Notes: generated by a model from the sequence alone, not told the origin. A stretch of DNA of 64,000 bases from DATBAT01 sp963824805 (GCA_963824805.1 CAWGQZ010000069.1:10368-74367), one strand, 5' to 3'. Counted from the stretch's first letter, positions 27,519-44,302 are shown. Numbers and translations: made by a program.

Positions 27519-28178
27519 TCACCGCGGCATAAATTGCAGAAATGCGGCCAGAACTTTCTCGCAAAGATCGCCGGCTTTATCGCTGAGTTCGTGCCCCGCG
27601 CCTTGCACGGGAAGGATCTTGGTCTTTGCGGGAATCAATTTCAGGGCAGCTTCCATTTCACCCAATGATCCAAAGCCGTCGCGGCTGCCGTGAACAAAAA
27701 GAGCGGGAGTCTTCAACTCTGCAAAGTGCTGGGTGCGAAGCTGATCTGACTTGCGTGGTGGGTGCAGGGGATAGGAGAGCAACAGCAATCCATCTGCCAG
27801 GCCAGGCTGGGCAGCGCATAGCATGGTGAATTGACGGCCGCCGTATGAGTGTCCACCGACATAGATTTTCCCACCTGAAATTTTCTTCAATGCGGCTACC
27901 GCATTCTCCAGACCCTGACGGTTACTCTCTGCGTCACCGGGACGCGGTGGACCTGTGGGGCGCAGCTGCCGGTACGGAAGATTGGCTCGTAGCACTGCGA
28001 ATCCAGCACCAGTAAAGGTTTCCGCGAGATTTCTTAACAACTCAGTCTGGCAGTTGGATCCGGCGCCGTGCGTCAGCACCAAGCCACATCCGTTGGCAGT
28101 TTTCGGCTGGTGCAGGAAGCCACGGACCTCGGGGGATTGGGTTGCGTCCGCAAACTGCTCGATTTCCAATTCGCGCAT
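27519..28178 (-). CDS. Alpha/beta hydrolase, KANL3/Tex30-like
   Basis: A 219-residue hydrolase-fold protein. The nucleophile elbow is GGHSYGGRQ (Ser about 117), the acid is likely the Asp in HGSRDGFG, and the His lies in VQGAGHELS. The opening strand with LTHGAGSNCQTELL gives the oxyanion region. This pattern matches the KANL3/Tex30 or dienelactone-hydrolase-like group; the substrate is unknown. Convergent with the gene at 26783, one base apart. Confidence 0.82.
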   Translation of the reverse strand: MRELEIEQFADATQSPEVRGFLHQPKTANGCGLVLTHGAGSNCQTELLRNLAETFTGAGFAVLRANLPYRQLRPTGPPRPGDAESNRQGLENAVAALKKISGGKIYVGGHSYGGRQFTMLCAAQPGLADGLLLLSYPLHPPRKSDQLRTQHFAELKTPALFVHGSRDGFGSLGEMEAALKLIPAKTKILPVQGAGHELSDKAGDLCEKVLAAFLQFMPR

Positions 28179-28197
28179 GGCTCACTCGCAGAGAGAT

Positions 28198-28262
28198 TTC
28201 CTTCGCGTTTTCGTGGTTTGTGCTTTTCGCCGGAGAGTGCATCACCACGAAGGGCACTAAGG
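28198..28262. repeat. Dispersed CTTCGTGG-type spacer repeat
   Basis: The spacer holds TCCTTCGCGTTTTCGTGGT and, 25 bases on, the opposite-strand words ACCACGAAGGGCACTAAGG. The second is nearly the complement of the repeat at 42993-43024 and is related to 13517-13567. Confidence 0.5.
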
Positions 28263-28263
28263 C

Positions 28264-29763
28264 TCAAGAAGAAGCATGGCGTTCCCCGCCACCCACCACC
28301 TGCAACCGCATGAAGTTGGTTGAACCCGTCGATAATTGCGTGCCTGCAACTATTCCCACCACGTCGCCGGAACTGACCAGGCCGCGACGGCAGAGCTCTT
28401 GTTCCGCGGTAGCCACCATTTCTTCCGTGGTCAGGGATTCCGAACGGAGTATCGGGCTCACGCCCCAAAACAGATTCATGCGATTGCAAACTTCGGGTGT
28501 ATTCCCGAATGCGAAGATCGCCGTCTTGGGCCGGAATTTGGAGATGATCCGGGCAGTGCCGCCGCTCTCGGTAAACACCGCAATGGCCGCCATATGCAGA
28601 TCCTGGGCAGCATGCGCGATAGACTCGCAAATCGTCTCCGCGATAGTCAACTTGCGGATGTCGCGGCGGCGCTGCAGGAAGTCGCCCATATTCATCTCGG
28701 CTTCAACCACAATCTTGGACATCATGGCCACCGCCTCGCGAGGATAGAGTCCGGTAGCCGTTTCCGCGGAGAGCATCACCGCATCCGTGCCGTCAAAAAC
28801 GGCATTGGCCACATCGCTGGCCTCGGCCCGCGTCGGGCGCGGATTTTCAATCATCGACTCCAGCATCTGGGTGGCAATGATGACCGGCTTCCGCCATTCC
28901 GCAGCGCGCCGGATGACGTGCTTCTGAATCACCGGCACTTTCTCCGGCGGCATTTCTACCCCCAAGTCACCCCGGGCCACCATGACCCCGTCCGCCACTT
29001 CAAAAATGGCTTCCAGCTGTTGCAGTGCCTGCGGCTTTTCCAGCTTCGCAATCACTGGAACGGTCTGACCTTTGTCGGCCACCAGTTTCTTCACGTCCTC
29101 TACGTCCGCCGCCGAGCGAACGAACGATAACGCGACCATGTCGACGCCGTGGTCCAGGCCAAAATTCAGGTCACTGCGGTCTTTTTCGGTGAGCGCGGGA
29201 ATGGAAAGTGCCGCTCCCGGAATGTTGATTCCCTGATGCTGCCCCAGCGACCCTCCATTGATGACTTCGCATTCAACCTCATCCCCACGCACGCCGATCA
29301 CCCGCAGTTCAATGAGACCGTCCGAGAGCAGGATGCGCGATCCAGGTTGAACTTCATGCGGCAGATCTTTGAACGTTGTCGAGATCAACCCAGCAGTCCC
29401 TTCCACACTACGAGACGTGATGGTGACACGCGATCCGGCCTGAATCGTGATCGGAACTCCGTCCTTGAGCGTTCCCGTCCGAATCTTGGGGCCTTGCAGG
29501 TCCTGCAGGATGCAGATGCTGCGACCTTCCTGCTGCGCTACCTTGCGCAAGCGCTCGATGCTGTGGGAATGATCCTGATGAGTCCCATGGGAGAAGTTCA
29601 AGCGGGCCACATCCATGCCAAGGCGCATCAGCTCGCCCAGGGCGGATTCGGTGTTGCATGAGGGGCCGATGGTGCAGATGATCTTGGCGCGGCGTCGGCC
29701 GGACACATGATTTGGAAGTGGCTCGGGATCAGGCGGGCGGGGATTGGGCTCGGAAGCCTTCAA
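28264..29763 (-). CDS. pyk: Pyruvate kinase
   Basis: Converts phosphoenolpyruvate and ADP to pyruvate and ATP in glycolysis. The 499-residue protein has an N-terminal low-complexity tail of about 25 residues, then RAKIICTIGPSC, RLNFSHG, the B-domain cap, KLEKPQAL (catalytic Lys), MVARGDLGVEMP and the signature VIIATQMLESM. The C-terminal domain carries FTESGGTARIISKFRP. It is a complete class member. It lies between two spacer elements with no operon partner. Confidence 0.96.
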   Translation of the reverse strand: MKASEPNPRPPDPEPLPNHVSGRRRAKIICTIGPSCNTESALGELMRLGMDVARLNFSHGTHQDHSHSIERLRKVAQQEGRSICILQDLQGPKIRTGTLKDGVPITIQAGSRVTITSRSVEGTAGLISTTFKDLPHEVQPGSRILLSDGLIELRVIGVRGDEVECEVINGGSLGQHQGINIPGAALSIPALTEKDRSDLNFGLDHGVDMVALSFVRSAADVEDVKKLVADKGQTVPVIAKLEKPQALQQLEAIFEVADGVMVARGDLGVEMPPEKVPVIQKHVIRRAAEWRKPVIIATQMLESMIENPRPTRAEASDVANAVFDGTDAVMLSAETATGLYPREAVAMMSKIVVEAEMNMGDFLQRRRDIRKLTIAETICESIAHAAQDLHMAAIAVFTESGGTARIISKFRPKTAIFAFGNTPEVCNRMNLFWGVSPILRSESLTTEEMVATAEQELCRRGLVSSGDVVGIVAGTQLSTGSTNFMRLQVVGGGERHASS

Positions 29764-29895
29764 GAGTTCCTCAGTTCCAAGATTGATACTTCTAGCATAT
29801 CAACCGCCTGGCTCTCCAGGAGAGTTCGCACGGTTCATTCCAAAATACAAAGACCATATCGGGGATACAGCCAACGGCGGCGATGCCTTGAGAAA

Positions 29896-30861
29896 CTACG
29901 AAACAACTTCCTTCTTGTCGGGGATGGCAAGCAAACGGCGGTCCCGCAAGGCGCGGGGAAAAAGCATGGCGTTGAACTCGGCGCCCATGAGGATGACAAG
30001 CGAGATCATGTACATCCAAACCAGCAAAGCTATGCCCGCCCCCAGCGAGCCGTAGATGATGCTGTAGTCAGCGAAGCGCTGCAGGTACCAGCCGAACAGC
30101 AGAGTGACCAGCAGCCACATGCCCGTAGCCAGGATTGCACCCGGTAGCACGCTGTGCCAGTGCTGCGTGCGAGGCACGGCGTTGTGGTAGATTAGCGCGA
30201 TGACCGCCACACTGGTCATGCTGGCGATCAGCCAGCGGATGGCGGTCCACATCAGCAGAATGTAGAAGCCAAACTCGTGATTCAGGTGGAACAGGACTCG
30301 GGTCTCAATGCTGCTGCCAAACGCCACGAGAATCGTGGCAAACATGAGCGGGACGCCAGCCAGGATGACCAGCGAGAAAGCGATCAGCCGTTCTTTGACC
30401 AGCCCCCAGGTTTTGGGTAGCTCGTAAGCGTGACGGAAGCCTTCCATCCAGGAAATCATGACTCCGGAGGCCGTCCACAGCGTGATCAGTGATGTGGTGA
30501 TCAGCAATCCAACCGGGCGGTCGGTAGTGTTTTTTAAATAAGCAACAGCAGCTGTGCTGCCCGCTGGCAGGATCCTGCCAACCGCGTAGGTGATCTCGCG
30601 AAGGTAGACTTCAGTCCGGCGGGAGGCGGCAAGCACCGCCCCAACCACCAGTAGCATGGGGAAAAAAGTGAAGATGGAAGAGTATGCGGCCGCTTTGGCG
30701 ACGGCAAAGGCATCGTGTTCAAAAGCGCGCCAGACTGCTAAACGCAGCAGACGGAAGAAGCGCAGCATGGGTGCATCCAGAGTATGGCTGGGAGGTGCGG
30801 GAAGCAACCCGGAAACGCTGCCGCGTTCCTGATGATGCAATCGCTGGGGAGATGCGCTCAT
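29896..30861 (-). CDS. YihY/BrkB family inner-membrane protein
   Basis: A 321-residue polytopic membrane protein. The family layout is clear: DAFAVAKAAAYSSIFTFFPMLLVVG at the N side and a further five or so helices, ending in GSLGAGIALLVWMYMISLVILMGAEFNAML, which is the YihY end motif. Older notes called the family ribonuclease BN; that is not supported. Function is unsettled. No operon partner is evident. Confidence 0.9.
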   Translation of the reverse strand: MSASPQRLHHQERGSVSGLLPAPPSHTLDAPMLRFFRLLRLAVWRAFEHDAFAVAKAAAYSSIFTFFPMLLVVGAVLAASRRTEVYLREITYAVGRILPAGSTAAVAYLKNTTDRPVGLLITTSLITLWTASGVMISWMEGFRHAYELPKTWGLVKERLIAFSLVILAGVPLMFATILVAFGSSIETRVLFHLNHEFGFYILLMWTAIRWLIASMTSVAVIALIYHNAVPRTQHWHSVLPGAILATGMWLLVTLLFGWYLQRFADYSIIYGSLGAGIALLVWMYMISLVILMGAEFNAMLFPRALRDRRLLAIPDKKEVVS

Positions 30862-30886
30862 AGATAGATCGGTCCTAAAAACAGAT

Positions 30887-31094
30887 CTAGGTTGCCTTTC
30901 TATTCACAAAAGCTGCACTTATGCACAACAAGCCAACCAAAACCGCAAAGGGTGCGAAAACCGAGCCACGCCAATAATTCTGGAAGCTTCCAGCTACCCT
31001 CGTACAGAACCAAGATCGCCACGACCAGGATGAAAGCACCGGTGAATCCGATGAACTTCCACCCTCCGTGGTGAAAATCTCGAATTCGGACCAC
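30887..31094 (-). CDS. Small membrane protein, possibly frame-broken
   Basis: Two overlapping frames each give half of a plausible two-helix protein. One begins at 31094 (GWKFIGFTGAFILVVAILVLYEGSWKL in two parts: amphipathic start, then a helix). The other ends at 30887 with SVFAPFAVLVGLLCISAAFV and a basic tail. A single-base change near 30980-30995 would join them into about 68 residues. I do not recognise a family and coding status is uncertain. It lies just downstream of the rpoC terminator. Confidence 0.35.
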
Positions 31095-31111
31095 GCCTTC
31101 TCCGCATAGCT

Positions 31112-31145
31112 CAAAAAGTAAAGGGGCGGACTGGCCGCCCCTTTT
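31112..31145 (-). terminator. Rho-independent terminator of the rpoBC operon
   Basis: Read leftward, AAGGGGCGG and CCGCCCCTT form a perfect GC-rich stem around a five-base loop, followed by TACTTTTT. It lies 10 bases past the rpoC stop. Confidence 0.92.
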
Positions 31146-31154
31146 CCTTCGAAG

Positions 31155-35348
<4,194 letters not shown>

Positions 35349-35402
35349 GGTGTTCCTCCACTCCTGCGATCGTGACGGGACCGCTGGCGGCTCTTGAAAT
35401 CT

Positions 35403-35553
35403 GTCGTTGGTGGTTGGCCAGTTCGTCATTGGCCGTTACCAAGCGAAATCTTGGGATCTGTTGTTTCAAGAGCAAAAACACCAGACCCGCATCTCAAAAT
35501 CTTGTCGTCGGTCAGTGGGTCGTTGACGACTGGCCAACGACCAACGACCGGTT
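35403..35553. repeat. Inverted copies of a GTCGTTG heptad repeat between rpoB and rpoC
   Basis: The left arm (35403-35437) reads GTCGTTG GTGGTTG GCCAGTT in sevens. The right arm (about 35512-35553), read on the other strand, is GTCGTTG GTCGTTG GCCAGTC. The arms are about 75 bases apart, so the spacer transcript could fold on itself. A third copy of the heptad is at 45777-45797. Confidence 0.6.
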
Positions 35554-35555
35554 TA

Positions 35556-40037
<4,482 letters not shown>

Positions 40038-40318
40038 TCAAGAAACTCCCAATTTTAAGGCGCAGCGTGAGCTGCGATCACAGCGGAGCGTTTAAACGCG
40101 GACGACGACGGCGTAACCAAACATTTCAGGCACGAAAACGTTCAATCACACGCCTGCCATTGCCTAAAAAGCGAAATGGCTTTTTAGACACGAGTACGCC
40201 CGCGGGGGCATAGCTCCCCACAGGCGCCATTTGCGGCACTCAGCGTCAATTGAATTGTTTCTTTCCGCGCCAGTATCTAGGCCTGTTCCGTTCCGCTGCC
40301 CTGCGAAACAGTTTGCCA

Positions 40319-40398
40319 ACCGTTAAGCGACCCTACTCCGCTTCCCTTGGCCGTTGGAGCAAGAGGTCGCTAAAGACCGTTAGGTGAATGGGAAGCGG
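40319..40398 (-). promoter_or_regulatory. Folded leader between rplL and rpoB with alternative pairings
   Basis: AGCGACC (40327-40333) pairs with GGTCGCT (40365-40371), enclosing CTCC/GGAG. Separately CCGCTTCCC (40338-40346) is a perfect complement of GGGAAGCGG (40390-40398). The two folds share bases and exclude each other. E. coli has an attenuator and an RNase III site in the same place. Confidence 0.5.
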
Positions 40399-40442
40399 CA
40401 GGTATCTAGATGATACCACTGCCTCCAACGATTCAACCAAAT

Positions 40443-40490
40443 AAAAAAATTAGTAGTAATTCTTAAGGGACGGGCTGTGCCCGCCCCTTC
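40443..40490 (-). terminator. Attenuator-like hairpin after rplL
   Basis: Read leftward, a stem of GGGGCGGGC and GCCCGTCCC (one wobble pair) with a three-base loop ends near 40467, and a run of six or seven T follows about 20 bases later. The gap makes it a weak terminator, fitting partial read-through into rpoB. Confidence 0.55.
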
Positions 40491-40494
40491 ACGA

Positions 40495-40878
40495 TTACTT
40501 TACTTCGACGGTTGCGCCGGCATCCGCGAACTTCTTCTTGATGGTCTCGGCTTCTTCCTTGGAAACGCCTTCTTTCACGTTCTTCGGAGCGCCATCGACC
40601 AAGTCCTTGGCTTCTTTCAGGCCCAGGCTGGTGACTTCGCGTACCGCCTTGATAACGTTAATCTTATTCGCCCCAACTTCCTTCAGGACGACGGTAAATT
40701 CAGTCTTTTCTTCAGCCGGAGCCGCACCCGCCGCCGCTCCACCGCCACCGGCAACCATCACCGGGGCGGCTGCTGCTGCCGAAACTCCAAGCCTCGACTC
40801 CAACTTCTTTACCAGTTCCGCCGCTTCCAACAGCGATAAGCCTACGATCGATTCTTCTAACTGCGCCAAATCTGCCAT
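40495..40878 (-). CDS. rplL: 50S ribosomal protein L7/L12
   Basis: Stalk protein that recruits translation GTPases. At 127 residues it has the N-terminal dimerisation helices (ADLAQLEESIVGLSLLEAAEL), the Ala/Gly-rich hinge (about 35-58) and the C-terminal globular domain KTEFTVVLKEVGANKINVIK ... LGLKEAKDLVDGAP. It follows rplJ, as usual, but with a 243-base spacer. Confidence 0.97.
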   Translation of the reverse strand: MADLAQLEESIVGLSLLEAAELVKKLESRLGVSAAAAAPVMVAGGGGAAAGAAPAEEKTEFTVVLKEVGANKINVIKAVREVTSLGLKEAKDLVDGAPKNVKEGVSKEEAETIKKKFADAGATVEVK

Positions 40879-41078
40879 GTCTAGTTCTCCGCCTTTTGAT
40901 TGATCAAAGTATTGATTTCATTACCTTTTGGCCAAGTTTCCAGTGCGTCAAGCCCTCGATCCGCTACTCCAGACATGGCAGCAAACCAGAACTACGCAAC
41001 CCTCGCCAACCGGCAACTGAACTTATTGGGTAACCGGAAAATTGAGCAACCTGGGATGGGAATCCTGAACCGTTGGCT

Positions 41079-41117
41079 TCCAATTACCAAATTACGAAAA
41101 TTATCCAATTACCAAAT
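41079..41117. repeat. Direct repeat of TCCAATTACCAAAT in the rplJ-rplL spacer
   Basis: The 14-base word TCCAATTACCAAAT occurs twice (41079-41092 and 41104-41117), 25 bases apart, with TTACGAAAAT between. The composition (AT-rich) contrasts with flanking genes. It resembles the heptad repeats seen in other spacers of this window. Confidence 0.55.
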
Positions 41118-41121
41118 CTCT

Positions 41122-41655
41122 TTATGCTTCCTTAAATTTTTTCTTTTCAACGCCCTGGCCGATTACCACTGCCAAATCACGGCCCGTGGCATTGACTACC
41201 GTCGCCAAGCGCTGTGCCGGCGCATTCAACAGGAACAGCAGCTTGGAGTAAAGCTCTTCCTTCGACGGCATGGTGGCCAATGCATCGATTTCCTTGATCG
41301 TGATGACGCGGCCCTCGACCACTCCAGCCTTAAAAGTGAACTCAGGATTGTCCTTGGCGTACTTCGAAAGAACTTTGGCCAAGGCGACCGGATCGCCTTC
41401 GGTGTAGGCAATGGAGGTGACGCCCGTGAGGTTCTTGAGCACTTCCGCCACTTTGGTGCCCTTGGCTGCGCGCTCGGCCAGCGTGTTCTTCACTACCCGA
41501 TACTTGGCGCCGCTGCTGCGCAAGGTCTTGCGCAACTCGTAGTCCTGGGCCACGGTCAGCTTGCTGTAGGTCGAAACGATCACGCTGGAAACCTTCTGCA
41601 GCTCCTGCCCCAGCTTCTCGACCTGCTCCGTCTTCTTCGCCTTAGAAACCGCCAT
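41122..41655 (-). CDS. rplJ: 50S ribosomal protein L10
   Basis: Base of the ribosomal stalk, 177 residues. Family marks include KTEQVEKLGQELQKVSSVIV, YRVVKNTLAERAAKGT and FKAGVVEGRVI. The C-terminal helix (about 150-177) binds L7/L12. The 101-base spacer upstream holds a hairpin (GGCGGA ... TCCGCC) that could be an autoregulatory L10 leader; this is inference. Confidence 0.96.
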   Translation of the reverse strand: MAVSKAKKTEQVEKLGQELQKVSSVIVSTYSKLTVAQDYELRKTLRSSGAKYRVVKNTLAERAAKGTKVAEVLKNLTGVTSIAYTEGDPVALAKVLSKYAKDNPEFTFKAGVVEGRVITIKEIDALATMPSKEELYSKLLFLLNAPAQRLATVVNATGRDLAVVIGQGVEKKKFKEA

Positions 41656-41756
41656 AAGATGTCTGTCCCTTCAATCTCGTCTAGGGCGGAGACTCATGTC
41701 CGCCGACCCTGAATCCCTAAACAAATCGGCCCGCTTTCACGCTTGGCCACACTACC

Positions 41757-42464
41757 TCAGGCCTTGGCTGCCGTTTCGACGGCCGTTGTATCAATCAAGA
41801 TTCCGGGCCCCATGGTCGAACTCAGGTAGCAGCCCTTGATGTATTTGCCTTTGGCAACCGCCGGCTTGGCCTTGATCACGCTGGTGATCAGCGTAGTGGC
41901 GTTGTCGATCAGCTTGTCGGGCGTGAACGAAATCTTCCCCACCGGCACATGCACCAGCGCAGTCTTGTCGGTTCGGAACTCGACCTTGCCAGCCTTTACT
42001 TCCTGTACCGCCTTGGCGACGTCGAAAGTCACCGTGCCCGTCTTCGGGTTTGGCATCAGCCCCTTGGGGCCAAGCACCTTACCCAGCCGTCCGACTGACT
42101 TCATCACGTCCGGCGTTGCGATCAGCGCGTCGAAATCGGTCCAGTTCTCTTTGTTGATCTTCTCGACCATCTCTTCGCCGCCGACGAAGTCGGCCCCCGC
42201 CGCCTGGGCCTCACGCTGCTTGTCGCCAGTAGCAATGACCAGCACTTTTTTCGATTTGCCCAGCCCGTGCGGAAGAACCACGGTGCCGCGGACCATCTGG
42301 TCAGCGTGCTTGGGATCGACTCCCAGGCGCAGCGTGACTTCGACAGTCTCATCGAACTTGGCGAATTTAACTTTTTGCAGAAGCGAAACCGCGTCCTGCA
42401 AGATGTAGGGGCGGGCTTCGACTGCCTGCCGTGCCTTGGTGACGTTCTTGCCTGCTTTTTTCAT
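41757..42464 (-). CDS. rplA: 50S ribosomal protein L1
   Basis: Binds 23S rRNA at the L1 stalk. About 235 residues, beginning MKKAGKNVTKARQAVEARPY. The family segment VGRLGKVLGPKGLMPNPKTGTVT is intact. I choose the ATG at 42464 (GAGGAATA just upstream); an in-frame extension to 42545 overlaps the rplK spacer and looks non-coding. Confidence 0.97.
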   Translation of the reverse strand: MKKAGKNVTKARQAVEARPYILQDAVSLLQKVKFAKFDETVEVTLRLGVDPKHADQMVRGTVVLPHGLGKSKKVLVIATGDKQREAQAAGADFVGGEEMVEKINKENWTDFDALIATPDVMKSVGRLGKVLGPKGLMPNPKTGTVTFDVAKAVQEVKAGKVEFRTDKTALVHVPVGKISFTPDKLIDNATTLITSVIKAKPAVAKGKYIKGCYLSSTMGPGILIDTTAVETAAKA

Positions 42465-42553
42465 TATTCCTCGTCTCCCACCGCTGACCGTTGTTCCGGC
42501 CGGCCGTAGTGTTTTCGACTTGGCGGACAAGAGTGTCCGCGCCACATCCTTAA

Positions 42554-42985
42554 CTATCCAACGACTTCGATACCCATCGATCTGGCGGTGCCGCGCACGC
42601 TGCGAATGGCGGAATCGACCGAAGCCGCATTAAGATCCGGCATCTTCTGCTTAGCGATCTCTTCCACCTGCTTCACCGTGACTTTGCCCACTTTATCTTT
42701 GTTCGGCGAGCCCGATCCCTTAGCGATGCCGGCAGCGCGCTTCAACAAAATCGACGCCGGTGGGGTCTTGGTGATAAAGGTGAAGGTACGGTCGTTGTAG
42801 ACCGAAACCACCACCGGGATGATCAGCCCTTCCAGCTCTTTCTGGCTGGTGCGGGCGTTGAACTGCTTGCAGAACTCCATAATGTTGATCTGCGCCTGAC
42901 CTAGCGCCGGACCTACGGGAGGAGCCGGAGTAGCTTTGCCGGCTGCGATCTGCAACTTCACCTGTCCTGTAACTTTCTTCGCCAT
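42554..42985 (-). CDS. rplK: 50S ribosomal protein L11
   Basis: Part of the GTPase-associated centre, 143 residues. The N-terminal KVTGQVKLQIAAGKATPAPP and PPVGPALGQAQINIMEFCKQ are the thiostrepton-region prolines and family signature. The C-terminal domain ends RGTARSMGIEVVG. Spacing to rplA is about 90 bases; a dispersed repeat lies between it and nusG. Confidence 0.97.
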   Translation of the reverse strand: MAKKVTGQVKLQIAAGKATPAPPVGPALGQAQINIMEFCKQFNARTSQKELEGLIIPVVVSVYNDRTFTFITKTPPASILLKRAAGIAKGSGSPNKDKVGKVTVKQVEEIAKQKMPDLNAASVDSAIRSVRGTARSMGIEVVG

Positions 42986-42992
42986 CTATAAA

Positions 42993-43024
42993 ATCCTTCG
43001 TGAACCTTAGTGACCTTCGTGGTG
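42993..43024. repeat. CCTTCGTG repeat between nusG and rplK
   Basis: Three near-tandem units, CCTTCGTGAA, CCTTAGTGA and CCTTCGTGGTGAA, occupy the spacer. The same words occur near 13.5 kb and 28.2 kb. Confidence 0.55.
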
Positions 43025-43031
43025 AAAGCCT

Positions 43032-43655
43032 TTAAGCGACTTTCTCCACTTGATTAAACTCGAGCTCAACCGGCGTCGAACGCCCGAAGATCGTGACCAT
43101 AACCTTCAACGTCTCGCGGTCCTCGTTGACCTCGTCCACGATGCCGGTGAAGCTGGCGAACGGTCCTTCGCTGATACGGACTGATTCGTTCTTTTCGAAC
43201 TTGACCTTAAGCTTCGGCTTGTCCTTGCTATCGGCGACCTTGTAAACGATGTGCTGCACTTCTTCATCCGATAGCGGAGTGGGCTGCTGGCCGGTGCCGA
43301 CAAATCCGGTAACCCGCGGCGTCGACTTGACCACGTGCCAGACATGATCGTCCATGTCCATCTGCACCAGCACATAGCCGGGATAGAACATGCGCTCCGA
43401 GGTATATTTCTTGCCGCCGCGAACTTCAGTGACCGATTCGGTCGGGATCAGCACCTTGCCGATCTTTTCTTCGAGACCAAACGCCTTGACGCGTGACTCC
43501 AGCGATTCCCGCACCTTGCGCTCAAATCCTGAATAGGAGTGGATGATGTACCACTTCATATTGGGATTGACGGGAGCTTCGCCGGCTGCGCTTTCGGCTG
43601 GCGGCGGCCCACCCTCTGTGCCGCTTACGGCTGCGTTTTTTGCTTCGTCCGGCAT
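43032..43655 (-). CDS. nusG: Transcription termination/antitermination protein NusG
   Basis: Couples RNA polymerase to Rho and the ribosome. About 207 residues: an Ala/Glu/Pro-rich N-terminal tail of about 30 residues, the NGN domain (MKWYIIHSYSGFERKVRESL ... TRVTGFVGTG-like PRVTGFVGTG) and the KOW domain (VRISEGPFASFTGIVDEVNE). The ATG at 43655 gives the tailed form; the ATG at 43559 would give the bare NGN start. It follows secE. Confidence 0.96.
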   Translation of the reverse strand: MPDEAKNAAVSGTEGGPPPAESAAGEAPVNPNMKWYIIHSYSGFERKVRESLESRVKAFGLEEKIGKVLIPTESVTEVRGGKKYTSERMFYPGYVLVQMDMDDHVWHVVKSTPRVTGFVGTGQQPTPLSDEEVQHIVYKVADSKDKPKLKVKFEKNESVRISEGPFASFTGIVDEVNEDRETLKVMVTIFGRSTPVELEFNQVEKVA

Positions 43656-43689
43656 AATGTTGCTGTAGATTCCAGCTTCCTTCCTAACC

Positions 43690-43971
43690 TCAGCGATGCC
43701 CAAAATAGCGAAATACCTGGTCGATGCCGCGTCCGATGGCAAGATCGACCAGCCAAAAATATCCGGCAAAGAGGAACACCGTAATGATGACAACGGCAGT
43801 GGTGGCCTGCACCTCTTTAAAGGAGGGAGCGGTCACCTTCCGCATTTCGGTGCGGACGTCGTTGTAAAAGCTCTTGACCCGCTCCGGCCAGGCCTTCATC
43901 CGGCTACCGAAGCTATCGTTGCTGGCCGCGGCTGCCACTGACTTTGCCATTCTTTTTGCCTCAACTCCCAT
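43690..43971 (-). CDS. secE: Preprotein translocase subunit SecE
   Basis: Essential partner of SecY. About 93 residues with a soluble N-terminal helix, the conserved VRTEMRKVTAPSFKEV hinge and one membrane helix (TTAVVIITVFLFAGYFWLVD). Starts at 43971 or 43950 (MAKSVAAA) are both plausible; the latter has GAGG eight bases upstream. It lies between tRNA-Trp and nusG, the usual order. Confidence 0.93.
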   Translation of the reverse strand: MGVEAKRMAKSVAAAASNDSFGSRMKAWPERVKSFYNDVRTEMRKVTAPSFKEVQATTAVVIITVFLFAGYFWLVDLAIGRGIDQVFRYFGHR

Positions 43972-43992
43972 AACCGGCTTATCTCCAAACTC

Positions 43993-44068
43993 TGGCAGGG
44001 GCGGAGGGATTCGAACCCCCAAGTTCGGTTTTGGAGACCGACAGTTTAACCGTTGAGCTTACGCCCCT
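43993..44068 (-). tRNA. tRNA-Trp (CCA anticodon)
   Basis: Acceptor AGGGGCG pairs with CGCCCCT, the discriminator is G and CCA is encoded. The anticodon loop is CTCCAAA. The T-loop GTTCGAATC is standard. Its position upstream of secE is canonical. Confidence 0.96.
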
Positions 44069-44100
44069 GCGTGGCGGGCACCATCGCCCGCGTTCCACCA

Positions 44101-44253
44101 TTATTTCACTTCTTTATGCGGCGTATGCTTACGGCAACGGGTACAAAACTTTTTCATCTCCAGGCGATCCGGAGTCGTCTTCCGGTTCTTGGTGGTCGAA
44201 TAGTTTCGCTCTTTGCAATCGCCACACTGTAACGAAATAATTTCTCGGGGCAT
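44101..44253 (-). CDS. rpmG: 50S ribosomal protein L33
   Basis: A 50-residue ribosomal protein translated as MPREIISLQCGDCKERNYST then TKNRKTTPDRLEMKKFCTRC and RKHTPHKEVK. It is the zinc-binding form: two CxxC pairs (Cys10/Cys13 and Cys37/Cys40). It lies between tuf and tRNA-Trp, the usual place in many phyla. Confidence 0.95.
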   Translation of the reverse strand: MPREIISLQCGDCKERNYSTTKNRKTTPDRLEMKKFCTRCRKHTPHKEVK

Positions 44254-44267
44254 TAGAACTCCTTCCC

Positions 44268-44302
44268 AACTGAGAACCGAGAACTGGAAACTAAAAACTA
44301 AA
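44268..44302. repeat. Five tandem seven-base repeats
   Basis: Reads AACTGAG, AACCGAG, AACTGGA, AACTAAA, AACTAAA without gaps. It lies in the tuf-rpmG spacer. The same spacer holds palindromes CCAGGGC/GCCCTGG near 44358 and AGCCCC/GGGGCT near 44386. Confidence 0.75.

Noticed and set aside
41656..41756. L10 autoregulatory leader listed as a firm feature
   Set aside because: Only one short hairpin is visible and I cannot confirm the kink-turn binding site by eye.
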